DNA of 64,000 nt from Ficedula albicollis (GCF_000247815.1 NC_021675.1:65243040-65307039); one strand, 5' to 3'. Counted from the first letter of the stretch, positions 14,101 to 24,766 are shown. Numbers and translations are program-made. Notes: a model not told the origin generated them from the letters alone.

Positions 14101-17100
14101 TGTATATATAATATAAGTAATGCTATTGGCCAGCAGGCATTGGGAAGTTTGTGCCTAACAGAAATTAAGTCACTAGCTCAAGAAAGTCTTATGATTTGTT
14201 TACTGGGGGTGATGCACTCATACTTTACTGAATTAGACACTAGATCTTTATTTGGTAACATTTTCTTTCTTTTCCATCTCTTTCTACTGAACTCATACAG
14301 CCACTTCTTTCCTCTGCTATTCTTTAGGTGAGAGAGAGGAAGGGTTGAGCTTCAAAAAATGCAGTATTCCTGCTTTCTGTGGTCAGCTATTATCTGGATA
14401 ACTATTCTCTCAAAATTTATTTTATATACCCTTAAAAAAGATTGCTTTAAAAACAAACAAAAAAATCCCCAATTTTAGTTTAAAAAATGAACTAAAAGAA
14501 CCAAAGCAACCAACCTTCCATTTCTTTTTCAGTTCTTTTGACTTTTTCTTTGTAAACGTTCTCCAGTCGTTTCTGCTTCTCCTCTTCCCTTCTCCTTTCA
14601 GCCACAGTTCTGGCATGCACATCTTGAAAATCCACCTAAGGAGGAAATTAAGAAAAAAAGTGTAACACTCCTCGTAAGAAATATATAGAAAATCCATTTC
14701 CTAAGATCCTTATCTGTGCTGAAAAATCCTGTAACATCAGCGATCAGCCAGAAGCTCAGCAGCATTTTCTTTTATCTCTTCTCCCCCTTGAATCAATAAC
14801 TACAGCAATTGTGAACAGAGTTTTTACTCTTACTAATAAAGGACTGTTGAGAATCAATGGCTTTCAAGAGGAAATCATAAGGTAGAAAAACAAGCCCCTT
14901 AGATTTTCACATCCAGAGTGTAGAAGCAAACTGGGCTTTGGGAGACTTCTGTCACAGCGCTGGAGACAAGGAGTTAGGGAGAATCAGCAGGAAGAGACTA
15001 TGCAGGGTAGATATTAAGATTACATGAACACATCATACCAGGTCCACCAGGAAATTTAGGGAAATTTGTAAGCGCTATAACAGCTACTATATATACATAA
15101 GTTACAGAAAAACTTTTTAAGAAAGGAAAGTAAAAGAGAAGACCTTCATATTTATTTAGAAAGACCAAATTTGAAATTTTACTATCACATTGTTGGATTT
15201 TAATATTGAGGGAAAAAACCATTCAGACTCACTTACTTATGGCTGAATTATAAACATTAATCTGAACAACTCAAAATGCTTATGTTTCTTAAATATTTAG
15301 CAATATTTTGGTTTTTAGTGTGGTCTTAGAAGGGATTGAAAATGCAAAAAAAATTCACTCCTGTTTTAAAGAAGGGAGGCTTGATTGCATTAATGCAGAA
15401 GGAAACCCTTTTGAAAAACACAGAATTTCCTTTGATTGCTATCATATAACTTTTATGAACTGCCAGACAGACAATGCTGAGTGCTGAGAAAGCCTGCACT
15501 TTGCTGATTCTGCAGCCCACAGACTTTCTGGTGCAATGTCTCCATTACAAGCACTCACTGAAGGTTTGTCATTCTTGCCACTGTTGGATTAGCAAGCATG
15601 CCAACATCCAGTAGTGGCTCTCAGTAACTTACAACACAGTTCTGGAGTCACACAAATGTTTTTATCTAATAGCTGTCCAACAAACTGTTGTGGAGGGTCT
15701 CCATCAGTTTAGGAAATAGGCACACTCACTAAGCTGTTTTTTTTCAGTAGGGAATGGGTGTGCAGAAGGGTGGTAGGGAAAAGATCTGGTCTCACAACCT
15801 GCTGCATCATGCAGGTTTGCACAGCTCCCCACACAGAACTGGGAGAAACAGATCCACCCAAAGAGCAACACTGTGCACAACAGCAGAGCAAAGACATACA
15901 ACCCAGGAACTACAGCCACCATATGCTGGCAGTCAGGCTGGACTGCACAGAAAACCAGACACAGCTACAGCTTCCTAAAGCACAACTTCTGCCTCATGCC
16001 AGAGTACCTGCAGTGGAGTCATTTGCCCATTCTTTCCCATTCTCTGTACCAAAAGGACCATGAAGCCTCTTATTGCTGGTCTGCAATTATGGAACTAAAT
16101 GTATGAGGAGCAAAAACTGCTCGACTGAAAGGATGCTAAGCAGCAGGCTGAGACAATTACTGCAACTTTTGTGAAAATACTGGAATACAGAAGTACTATA
16201 CTCTCTGTGGATCTGCTTGAAATCCTGTTCTGTAATTCCATCCATGCATTCCTCAGATACAAAGATTACGAGTCAAGTCCCCAGATATGCAAATATTTGG
16301 AAATATGTGAATTTTTTTCCCTTTTTATTTTTAACTTTGTGTTGGTTTGATACAGGAACTTGAAAATAATTCCCTTCATGTATACTGAAGCATTATTTGC
16401 TTTAAAGCCAAACACTTATAGAGGCACCTGCTTGGTACCCACTACTGCTGACCTGCTAACATTAAAAGACTGGGGAGCACTCTTGCTTTACACCCTAACA
16501 GAGCAGCAGCTGTCATCTTCTGACTGTTTATAAAGTGATTTCGGTGATCATCAAGAAAAAAACAACCAAAACCCAACCACGAACCACACACAGAGCTAAC
16601 GCTCCGACCAAGCTGCCCTACACTACTGAACCAAACCTGTAAAACTCAAAAGCTGATGTATTTTACTACAAAAAAGTAGCAAACGCCTCCTGAAAACTTT
16701 TGGTTGCTTCTCACACTTCAAGTATGAAGCTGGCAAAAGGCCAGTTGGCTCGTAACAGGAAAAGGTAGGTAGCTGGCAAAAGGCCAGTTGGCTCGTAACA
16801 GGTCTTTAAGTACAAGAGTTACTGAACTACCTGAGATTGCTTCTATCAGTATTACTGCCTGTAGAGGAACTCAAAGTCTTAAAGTACAAGAGTTACTGAA
16901 CTACCTGAGATTGCTTCTATCAGTATTACTGCCTGTAGAGGAACTCAAATTCAGCTGCTCTATAAAATAGCACAGCTCATATCAAAACATGGAGAGGGAT
17001 CCCCCAGTTGTTACTGGGGAGCAGCCACTGACCACAGCAGCACAGACAGACCTGCCAAACTTCAGCAGAGTTGCTGTACACTTGTGTACAACTGGGTGAA

Positions 17101-18770
17101 ACTGCATTATGTGTTAAAGCCCCCTTGTCTCAGTCTTGCAATTCTCATGACTGTCATTTAGTTTTCTTCCTATCTTAAACAAGATAAAAAGGGTAATTCA
17201 AAGACAATCATCTTTTGTGAGCAGATGCCAAAATCTGGATAAAACACCAGCACAGCACAGTTCAGTAGGGAACACCCTTAGTGTACTATGAAAGCCAGAA
17301 AACAACAGAAATACATCAGATATCACAAAGGCTTTTCATCTACTGTTAGGAATCTGAAACTGTCTTTCTGAAGAGAAAGGAAATCAGTATGTTTACTGAA
17401 AGCCTGTAATTATCACTGTAGCTAGTCTGAATGCTAGAATAGCATTCCAAATTTCACTGTTGCACCTCAGAAGACAGACTAAAGCAGCAGAATGTTCCAA
17501 ACACAGTAACTTGAAGTGACATCTAAAAGCTAAGATTTACATGACATTTTTCTTTCATAAAACCTCTTTTCTGGCACAGTAACACTGCAGCTGAGGGTGG
17601 CAGGCACATATACCTGCAAAGTTGTACAGGAGAAGGGACCTAGAACTGGGCACCTCAGTACAGAAATCAGGCTAGTTTAAATTGACATAGAAAGATTTAA
17701 TAGCTGTTTATCCTCAGTTTAAGGCGTGTCCATTACTGCCCTTCCCAAAAGAGCTAAACCTTGGGGCTGCAGTCAGGAATCAGAGGGTGAAAGCCGGCTG
17801 GTGACCCTGAAAGAGGCAGAGCCCAGCTGTGAGTACAAGACTGGGGTCTCTAAAACCTACAGTACTGCAAGATGAACAGAAAGAAAGCCTGTGGTTTGTT
17901 TTCCAAAGACCATGCTCAACAGGAGGCCTCTTACAGGCAATGTTGTTTCCTACAGCTTTTTTTTTTTACATTTATTGGTTGCCTTACTTTGAACATCTGC
18001 TGGTGATCACCACCTAATACCACAGAGTGGAGTAAAAGCGCAGAGTACCTTCTTGTTCTGCTTTAGGAAGTGGTATCCCAGGGAAAGCTGCTTGTAGGCC
18101 TCCCCGTATTTCTGGTGCCAGTCCTGCACCGCCTCGATGGCCGCTCTCCTCAGCTTCTGCGCCACCTCCTTGGGCGGGGGCAGCGGCTGCTCGTGGTCTA
18201 TCCCCACCGTGAGCTCCAGGAACTCCTGGAAGTTGGAGATGAGCAGCGTCCTGAAGCGGTGGGACCTGGCGAAGAGCTCCTGCGCCAGCTGGAAGGCGGA
18301 GAAGCGCATCTCGGCGTGCTCCTCCCGCAGCCGCGTCAGCAGCAGGTGGTACGCGTGGCTGATGTGCTCCTCCGACGACCTGAGCGCGGAGAGAACCAAG
18401 AAAAAGGAGGGAGATGTTTAATAAGAGGCTCAGCACGTAAAAACGTACACCTGGGGACGTAATTTATTTTGAGTTTTAAGTGAACAGCTTCTGTGCTGGC
18501 AGCACCAGTCCCCAGCGCTCGGGGCGGCTCTGCCCGGCACTGCTAGGGAGGACAACGAGCGGGGCCCGGCTCCGTCCCTCCCTCCGGCCGTACTTGCAGA
18601 TCTTCTTCAGCTCCTTCATCCTGCCTGGCTCCAGCCGCGGCTCCCCCGAGGTGGTCCTCCCTCCGGCCGTACTTGCAGATCTTCTTCAGCTCCTTCATCC
18701 TGCCTGGCTCCAGCCGCGGCTCCCCCGAGGTGGTGAGCTCCTCCACCAGCTCAGCCAGGCGCTGGTCCAT
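10990..18770 (-). CDS. UVSSA: UVSSA, UV-stimulated scaffold protein A, 5' partial gene (six coding exons, 405 codons)
   Basis: UVSSA acts in transcription-coupled nucleotide excision repair in the nucleus. It is recruited with CSA to RNA polymerase II stalled at DNA damage, stabilises CSB through USP7, and brings in TFIIH. Minus-strand coding exons are 18770-18673, 18379-18049, 14635-14515, 13322-12897, 11828-11719 and 11118-10990, all with GT-AG junctions and compatible phases. The product starts [20 protein letters not shown], close to the human start, and carries the N-terminal VHS/ENTH-like helical domain (about residues 1-150). A charged linker rich in E, K and R follows, then the DEQPCCSKD and FVRNHGL.SHKYTL blocks recognisable from the mammalian protein. 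Human UVSSA is 709 residues, so roughly the last 300, including the acidic TFIIH p62-binding stretch and the cysteine-containing C-terminal domain, are outside the window. The call is firm; orthology rests on remembered human sequence. Confidence 0.95.
11119..11718 (-). other. UVSSA: UVSSA intron 5
   Basis: 600-bp intron with A-rich runs (about 11168-11183 and 11474-11486). No other feature is seen. Confidence 0.85.
11719..11828 (-). CDS. UVSSA: UVSSA coding exon 5 (codons 326-362)
   Basis: 110 nt. The first codon is completed by the last base of the previous exon (Asp). It encodes [20 protein letters not shown] and then [16 protein letters not shown]. The human protein has KVQENEDN and KFLPAVCSWIQ at the same place. 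The acceptor is TTGATCAG|ATATAA and the donor ATTCAG|GTGAGA. Confidence 0.95.
11829..12896 (-). other. UVSSA: UVSSA intron 4
   Basis: 1,068-bp AT-rich intron. The open frame on the plus strand at 11866-12057 has no coding features. Confidence 0.85.
12897..13322 (-). CDS. UVSSA: UVSSA coding exon 4 (codons 184-326), variable linker plus conserved SHKYTL block
   Basis: 426 nt, the largest coding exon in the window. It begins with [20 protein letters not shown], comparable to human EMSGEIESCLTEVESCF. A poorly conserved acidic and serine-rich linker follows, with DEQPCCSKD. It ends with [20 protein letters not shown], comparable to human EEFVRSHGLGSHKYT. In mammals this linker is reported to carry the USP7-binding site; I cannot place that site confidently here. 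The acceptor is TTTGATAG|AAATGT and the donor CCACAG|GTACCT. Confidence 0.95.
13323..14514 (-). other. UVSSA: UVSSA intron 3
   Basis: 1,192-bp intron without recognisable repeats or exons. Confidence 0.85.
14515..14635 (-). CDS. UVSSA: UVSSA coding exon 3 (codons 144-184), charged coiled-coil-like segment
   Basis: 121 nt, 40 codons plus one base. It encodes [20 protein letters not shown] and continues [20 protein letters not shown]. The human protein has VDFQDTNARSLAERKREEEK here. The composition (Glu, Lys and Arg with spaced Leu and Val) suggests a long charged helix. The acceptor is CTTAG|GTGGAT and the donor GGAAG|GTTGGT, a less usual donor that lacks the common purine at +3. Confidence 0.95.
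16728..16802. repeat. Tandem duplication, period 43 bp (32-bp identical units)
   Basis: The unit agctggcaaaaggccagttg (continuing to gtaacagg) occurs at 16728-16759 and 16771-16802. It is separated by 11 bp and lies in UVSSA intron 2. Confidence 0.95.
16808..16949. repeat. Tandem duplication, period 74 bp
   Basis: A 68-bp unit beginning aagtacaagagttactgaac is present at 16808-16875 and 16882-16949, identical as far as I can read. It starts six bases after the 43-bp duplication ends, so two independent tandem events sit side by side. Confidence 0.95.
18049..18379 (-). CDS. UVSSA: UVSSA coding exon 2 (codons 33-143), core of the VHS-like domain
   Basis: 331 nt. The first base completes the Lys codon begun in exon 1 (AA|G), then come 110 codons beginning [20 protein letters not shown]. 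Human blocks matched from memory are [20 protein letters not shown] (here [20 protein letters not shown]), QPLPPP, and GEAYKKLALGYHFLRHNKK (here [19 protein letters not shown]). This all-helical domain contacts CSA in the repair complex. The exon is strongly GC- and CpG-rich because it lies in the promoter CpG island, unlike the AT-rich later exons. The acceptor is CTCAG|GTCGTC and the donor AAGAAG|GTACTC. Confidence 0.96.
18380..18672 (-). other. UVSSA: UVSSA intron 1, short and GC-rich, with a duplicated copy of the exon 1 end
   Basis: 293-bp intron between the ATG-proximal donor (GT at 18672-18671) and the exon 2 acceptor. Positions 18577-18655 are an extra copy of the end of exon 1 and its donor. 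Confidence 0.8.
18577..18734. repeat. UVSSA: 79-bp perfect tandem duplication over the UVSSA exon 1 splice donor
   Basis: The unit cctccctccggccgtacttg (running on to cccgaggtggt) occurs at 18577-18655 and again at 18656-18734, with no mismatch seen. Read on the minus strand, each copy contains the last 62 bases of exon 1 (from the Thr-Ser-Gly codons to ATCTGCAA) followed by the donor GTACGG. The copy at 18656-18734 is joined to the start codon and keeps the frame. Using the donor in the other copy (GT at 18593-18592) adds 79 nt and shifts the frame. Confidence 0.95.
18673..18770 (-). CDS. UVSSA: UVSSA coding exon 1 with start codon (codons 1-33)
   Basis: 98 nt. The ATG at 18770-18768 is in a strong context (GAG before it, G after). 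It encodes [20 protein letters not shown] and continues to MKELKKICK, with the last codon split AA|G. Human UVSSA begins [20 protein letters not shown], which fixes the start although the frame is open further upstream to 18998. The donor CAA|GTACGG was chosen because only it joins in frame to exon 2. Confidence 0.94.
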
Positions 18771-18885
18771 CTCGCCGCCACCGGGGCGCCGGAGCTGCCG
18801 GGACACCCACCCCGAAGGTCCCTCAAGCCGGGCGAGCCCCTGCCGGGACCCACCAGCGCCGGCGGGCCCGGCCGCGACTGGGCGG

Positions 18886-18898
18886 CGCCATCTTCCGG
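18886..18898 (-). promoter_or_regulatory. UVSSA: Overlapping ETS and YY1 motifs in the UVSSA core promoter
   Basis: The minus strand reads CCGGAAGATGGCG. CCGGAA (18898-18893) is the ETS core, and AAGATGGCG (18894-18886) is the classic YY1 element, here in sense orientation. In many TATA-less promoters this YY1 element lies just downstream of the start site. It lies about 115-130 bp upstream of the ATG, which suggests transcription starts near 18.90 kb with a short unspliced leader. The motif is seen; the start site is inferred. Confidence 0.6.
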
Positions 18899-19124
18899 GC
18901 CTGGGCGGAGCTCCGCCCCTCGGGATGGGCCACGCCCCACAAGTGCCCGTCGGGAGCCACACCCACACAGAGCCGTGCCCACCAAGAGCTGAGGCCACGC
19001 CCTCATGTGAGCCCAGCCCCTTTGGGTGCCGCTCCCCCCGCCCGTGCGGGTGGTACCTTCCTCCACCCCCCTCTCCCGGCGCCTACCACTTCCTCCCCCC
19101 CCGCCGCTTCCGCACGGCGCTGCC

Positions 19125-19150
19125 CACGTGACCTACCGGCACCCGGAAGC
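19125..19150. promoter_or_regulatory. E-box CACGTGAC and CCGGAAGC (ETS-like) pair at the upstream edge of the CpG island
   Basis: CACGTGAC (19125-19132) is the palindromic E-box form bound by USF, MYC/MAX and TFE factors. CCGGAAGC (19143-19150) fits an ETS/GABP site. They lie about 355-380 bp upstream of the UVSSA ATG and could serve UVSSA or a divergent plus-strand transcript. Confidence 0.45.
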
Positions 19151-19267
19151 GCGGCGGGGAAGGGCGGGGGAAGCCTTAAAGGAGCCGCGCCCGGTTTTGT
19201 GTGAGGGGATGGTTAACCCTTCGTTGTCTCTGGAGGGGCGAGCAGCCGGCACACAGCGCCTTTGCTT

Positions 19268-19720
19268 ATCGCAGAGTCAATTACACCTCCGAGATCATCG
19301 ACACCAACACAACACCACCACTCCAGTCTGTCCTGGAACACCTCCAGGGACGGTGACTCTGCCACCTTGCTGGGCAGCCCTTTCCAAGGTCCAGTCGCCT
19401 CTTCTGTGAAGAAATTCCTCCTAATGTTCAACCTAAACCTCTCCTGGTGCACCTTAAAACTGTCCTCTTGTCCTGTCGCTGTTTGCCTGGGAGCAGAGCC
19501 CCGGTTTTTGGCCACCAGAAGGCTCCTTGTCTCCATGCAGAGCCCCCCAGCCCCCTCAGGCGCTCCCCGCAGCCATGGTGCTCCAGCCCCTTCCCCAGTC
19601 CCAGGCTCCAGCGCCTCAGGGGCCTTCTTGGCATGAGGGGGCCAAGGCTGGACACTGCTGCACCAGTGCCAAAGTGTCCTTGTGTGCCACCCCCACAGCT
19701 CTGGCTCAATTGTGGCACAT
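19268..19720 (-). mobile_element. CR1 LINE 3' fragment, antisense to the plus strand
   Basis: Recognised by the characteristic CR1 3'-end text read in reverse: gatcatcgacacc, gaacacctccagggacggtgactc, gggcagccctttccaa, gtgaagaaattcctcctaatgttcaacctaaacct, cctcttgtcctgtcgctgttt, then the more 5' part up to tgctgcaccagtgcc. It is diverged and 5'-truncated, with no reverse-transcriptase coding capacity. It inserted directly beside the UVSSA CpG island. Confidence 0.85.
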
Positions 19721-20456
19721 GGTGAGACTGCCCTGGATTCACTGCCGGCAGAGCCTGCAGTTCCGAGTGCTCAATTACAAGTGAAAGTGCTGCTTAACCA
19801 CTGGGAATGAGCAAGACCTTGACTGCTTTGAACGTCCTAAAGAAGGAAGACATCTAAAATATCTGTTCCCGTTTGAAGATGTTGTCAGCTGATTGACAGG
19901 TATTTCCATTAATCCAGTGTTGGAAGCAATCTGTGTGGGTTGGTGTTGCAGCTGTGTCTGCTGGCTCCTGTGATGGGGAAAAATGGCATAGAACAATTTT
20001 CACTAGAAATGGGCTCACGTCATCAACCAGATTTACTGCAGTAAATGAATACGTGCATTTTGCAGTGGCTCTGCTATTTCCGACTCAATGCATGAAACCA
20101 ATGACATCCTGCTTTTTAATAGTGTTCGTCCTTTCCCCATTGCCTTCCATGACGCACAGTGCATTTCCGTGTGAAAGTCATGCAGAGTGGCACAGCTCAT
20201 CTTTAAAGTTTAGATCAGTTTACTCTTTCACTGTTTATATCTATTTCTTTTCTTCATTTGATTGAAAGTGCTAGAACAACTGCTTTCTGTTAGGGTATGA
20301 CTTGCAAAAGGAGCATTACTGTGCTATCTGGAAATGGAATTTCAAAATGAGCCTCAAGCAACAGACTTAGCATCTACAAAGACACTGATTTCAAACTTTT
20401 GCATAATGTTTAAAGAAATCCCTGCAAGGAGCCATATGGTTTTACAAAGAATCAGT

Positions 20457-20480
20457 TGATGAATGAATGAATGAATGAGT
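20457..20480. repeat. (GAAT)n microsatellite
   Basis: About five tetranucleotide units, gatgaatgaatgaatgaatg, in intergenic DNA. Confidence 0.85.
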
Positions 20481-23400
20481 GCTGAGTTATGTAATTCATT
20501 CATGGTAGTCCCAGTGAGAGCCAGGCTACTTATTTATTTATTAAAATCAAATACAATTGCATAAAATCGTGTTGGCTTAAGTTGCTGAGTTTCCTTTTCT
20601 CTTCTACTTTTTAATGAACGTGGCAAATATCCACCATTCAATCATTTCCATACTCTCTTCATCTGGACCAGCCTGATAAAAGGCTGAAGAGAGCCTGAAC
20701 ACTGAAAAATTCATTCAGCTGCAAAAGTCACAAGCCTCTGCACCTGCATTGATTTTCCCCAGCTGGTCTGGGCTGTTCCATGGAGGGGAACACAGAACGC
20801 TGTGGAGTGCAGAGGCAGAGCTGAGCACCAGCTGATATCCCTTCAGAGCCTCAGAGTTCAATGGGTTTTTTGTTTACACCTGGTTTCAGCAAAGCCTGGC
20901 TCTGTAGCTTCATGTTACATGGATTGTTGAAACAAGGATTGCATTTCTTACATCTATACTGAGACATCAGCAAGAGAAACATGGTGACACTTTGTGAGTG
21001 CTCCAAAGTGAGTGACACCTTTCAGGAGCACAGACCCTTCTAGAAACACTGTCCTGTCCACCAGCTCTCCAGAATAATCAACATTATCATTTTTGGCAGG
21101 AGGCATTTGCAATGGGAATGTTCTCCTACAGGAGGGGATCTCCAACAGGACCAGCTGGTCCATCCAGAGGTCATCTTCAGTTGGTCCAGTACATTTGGCT
21201 AAACACACAGGCAAAGAAACACTCCAGAATTTTGTCCACTGACAATGATTTGGGTGTTCTTACATTAAAGAACTATTTGTTCCATAACAAATTTTAAAGG
21301 TCAAACCGATGGCTCTAGGAAGGATTATTTCAAGACTTTGTGCAATCCTAAATTATCTGGTATATTTTTTATAATATAAGAAACATCTCAGTAGGAGGCA
21401 GTTCCACCATTTTACTAGATGATTCTTTGCCAAGGGTTGTTTCCAGCTTTGCAATGAAGGAGAATGTCAGTCAAAAAGAAGCCTCTCTGAACTTTTAAGA
21501 TAGCTGCATTCAGCTTAATGACATGAAATTAAAAAGGAGGATTTCTTTCCCTGCCAAAATGGAACTTAGGCAAAGAAAGGCTTCCCTACAAATAATTTGG
21601 AGTTAAAATAATTTTTGTTTCTGAAGATACAGAAACATGATAAACACTTAGATTAAATTGTACAGAGCTTGTGCCAATGGGGTTGTAAAGAAAATTGCCT
21701 TCTATGTGAGCTGAATAGATGCTGAACCACCAGTTTGAGTTGAGCAAAAGGGTGACAGATATTTCAAAGCTCTGACCTACTTTGTAAGGGGTAAAGACTA
21801 TGTTTTAACAGATGTTCCCAAAGGGGAAATGGTCTATTCATTAAATCATCAATAATGCAAGGCCAAAGGTACTTGGTGACCTCCTCTAATTACGTGAAAT
21901 AGTGACTGTGACAACAATTCAGCCTACTGCAACATTTTATAATTCTGTCATAGGAGGAGATGAATGAACCTGCTCTGTGGGGCCTAGATCACTAATTAAA
22001 TATCCTCTTGTGAGTTGGATGGAGGAGCAATAGCTGTAAGAGAACCATCACAAATCAAGGAGCAGCTTCCTACACATATCTTGTATTCATGTCCAGAATA
22101 ATTTTAAAAAATGATCCTGCAGCATTCCTGAAACTGCACACTAATGTGGACACACTTGATTAGTATCAATGCAGGTAAATAGTTTTTTTTCTTCACTGAA
22201 ATATCTGAGCAGACTCAAAGTGGAACTTAATGAGGTTTTATGTGTTAGACAATATATATCCACACCAGAAGGTAGCATTTCTACATGAATGCACCCAAAG
22301 AAGACCAAGGCACACCCCATTGCACTGCCCAGGGGTGTCTTTGGGGGTCAGGTGGATACCAGCCTTTAAGGCAGGACTCAGATCAGATGGGGCTGAAAAA
22401 AAGGAGCTTGAAGGTTGTTAACATGTAGAAAAGGAGACTGCAGAGGAAAAGAGGACCCTCACGGCTACCAAAAGAGGAAATCCAGCCCAAATTCTGCATG
22501 AAGATCCTCTGATGCTAAATCATACAGAGATAGAAATGACACTTTCCTGTGTGTGTAAGTACTGCTTTCAAACATTTGGTGTTAGCAGAAATTTCTTAAC
22601 CAACCTGAAGAGGCTGCTTTGGGTGTCACATTGACTCACTGATGGAACTGTTCAGAAGCTCCTTCTGCCTGAGCTGTCCCATCCTTGGGAAACCTTAGGC
22701 TGTAGTAGAGCTGCAGTAGCTCAAGCTGGTTTCTCCAAACAGGACTGCATGTGGCTTGGATACCCAAATTAACTCCTTTTTTCTTTTTTTTCCAAGGATG
22801 TGGAAGGGAGAGAAGTGCTCTGAAGCTGCTAAAAGCTGCAGGGCTGCCTCCAGTTAAAGGAGAGTGAAGGCCACTCCTGGTGAGGTACTGCTGTTGTTGT
22901 TCCACACAGGAATGGCTGCTGGGTCTGCGTGTGTCTCGCAGCCTTTGCCCACCACGGCACAAACACTGTCTGCTCTGGGGTTTGCCACTGCAGATTCCTC
23001 TGTCCTGTTCACACCAGGCAGCTTGGACCCACAGTGACACTGCAGTCACTCATTCACAGGAGTGAGTCCTCAGCCATCCGTCCAAATCCCCTCAGCACCA
23101 GGACAAACTTCTATTTGCAGTGAGCAAGAAAGTCTCATGGATCAAAACGAGCTTTTCCAAGGAATTTCTTTTACTGTTATGGTAAAAGAATGCCTTGTCT
23201 CTTTGAAGAGATTATTTATGCAGGTCAGCTTTTGCGGGCAGGAGGAAAGTTCCTGGCTTGAGGAGGTAGCTGGGACAAAAATAGGGTGCAAAGATCACAT
23301 GTGAGAGGGAAGGAAATGTTGAAGTATAACTAAAAGGAAGAAGAAAAGCAGGAGGTAGCAAGTCTTGTGAAGTGTCTGTAGCTATTTATTTATGCTTTTA

Positions 23401-24254
23401 AGGAGGTGTGTTGCACATTTGTGGCTCAATACCCATATTGAAGCAGAATGGGAAAATATTTATTCCTATTTAATGTATCTGGACCCCTTTGCATGCTCTT
23501 GGTTCCTGCAGTGAGTGTGTCACAACAGTTCCACTGACCAACACTCTTTTATATTTTGCACTACTAGGATTCCTAAATGTTTCACAATTTTTTAGGCAAT
23601 TGAACCTCAGTAAAGCTTGGAATGAGACTTACAGGTCCAGCTGGAACATATGATCCCATCCCCTGAGCTGCAGCACCTCCTGCAGGGTGACCTCAGTGGT
23701 GTAACTCATGCAGCCACTTGTGTTTCAGCCTGTCTCACCTGAGTGCTAAAAGGCCTCTTAAGTGAATCATTCCTACTTTTCCTCTTTGCACAAGTCACAG
23801 TGGTAAAAGTATATAAAATACTGAAAAAGCAATATTTGTGGTGAACATTGCTCAGTAAACTGTACAAAAAATTCTCGTAATATCCTTGACACCCAGTTCT
23901 GCTCCAGGTCATGGAAGCTGAATTCTAGTGAAGTATGGGGTTTATTTTTTTGAAATGTAAGCAAACTGGCAGCCAGTAGTTTCAAGTGGAAAAGGTATAT
24001 TTATAGGGATGGAAGAGGAAACTGCACTGCCAGCACAGGTCTGAGCTGGGTGACTGTGAGAGCCTCTGTCATTGCCTTTGTCACCGCATTCCTGCATGGC
24101 CACGAGAGCCACAGCCCCTGACAGACACAGCCTCCTGACTGCTGAGGGAAAAAGCTCTACATCTATTTATAAAGTGTTTTATTTATTTTATAAAAAAAAC
24201 CAAAAATACCCAAGCAAAAAAAACCAACCAGAACCCCCTAAGACCCCCTAAAGC

Positions 24255-24420
24255 TATGTATTCTTTACAATACATAAATATTGTAAAAATATAATATTAC
24301 TTAAAAATAAAAATATTATATTATATATTATAGTATATATTTTATATATTATTATTTTAATATAATAAAATACAATAATATTACTAAAATATTATATTAG
24401 AAAAATATAATACTAGTTAA
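24255..24420. repeat. AT-rich low-complexity block
   Basis: About 165 bp of almost pure A and T built from TATA, AATATT and TTATAT words. It lies about 250 bp from a GC-rich segment with a minisatellite, which makes a steep composition change. Confidence 0.85.
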
Positions 24421-24721
24421 GCTCACAGAGCTATGAGAAATACACTTTTCATATGAGTACATTTTCAAATGAGAATAAAAATGAAATGCATACAGAAGCA
24501 TTTTAAGACGAGTATATTTGCAGGTAAGAGTAAAAATTGACATTATAAGGCTCTGAACTTTGTCACTCTTTACCACAAGTGTGCCTGGTGAATTACACAC
24601 ACCATGAGCTCTGTTTATTTCCCCCTCCAGGAGCAGCCCGGGGCAGTTCTGCCGGTGTGAAGCCACACGCGGGGGCACCACTAGAGACGGGGCTCCTGCA
24701 GGAGGGTCTGCCAGGTGATGG

Positions 24722-24766
24722 GGTGTCCCCGTGTCCCCATGTCCCCGTGTCCCCGTGTCCCTGCCC
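24722..24766. repeat. CCCCGTGT / CCCCATGT minisatellite
   Basis: Four to five copies of an 8-10 base unit (gtccccgtgtccccatgtcc and so on) in a GC-rich patch. It gives the open frames here a false repetitive-protein look (GTRGHGD and similar). Confidence 0.8.

Larger units (their letters stand above)
14636..18048 (-). other. UVSSA: UVSSA intron 2
   Basis: 3.4-kb intron. It holds two adjacent short tandem duplications at 16.7-16.95 kb, listed separately. The short open frames at 15.7-16.1 kb are not coding, to judge from overlapping frames on both strands and the lack of homology. Confidence 0.85.
18130..19210. promoter_or_regulatory. CpG island over the UVSSA promoter, exon 1 and exon 2
   Basis: Base composition changes sharply from the AT-rich surroundings to dense G+C with many CpG dinucleotides. 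It covers UVSSA exons 1 and 2, the 5' UTR and about 400 bp upstream. There is no TATA box at a sensible distance. This is the usual housekeeping-promoter architecture. Limits are by eye. Confidence 0.85.

Noticed and set aside
18480..18992. 170-codon plus-strand open frame and other long frames over 18.0-19.4 kb
   Set aside because: They arise because GC-rich CpG-island DNA has few stop codons. The minus strand encodes recognisable UVSSA here.
22636..23049. 137-codon minus-strand open frame in the intergenic region
   Set aside because: No recognisable domain, a low-complexity lysine run, overlapping frames on the other strand, and no splice or promoter context.
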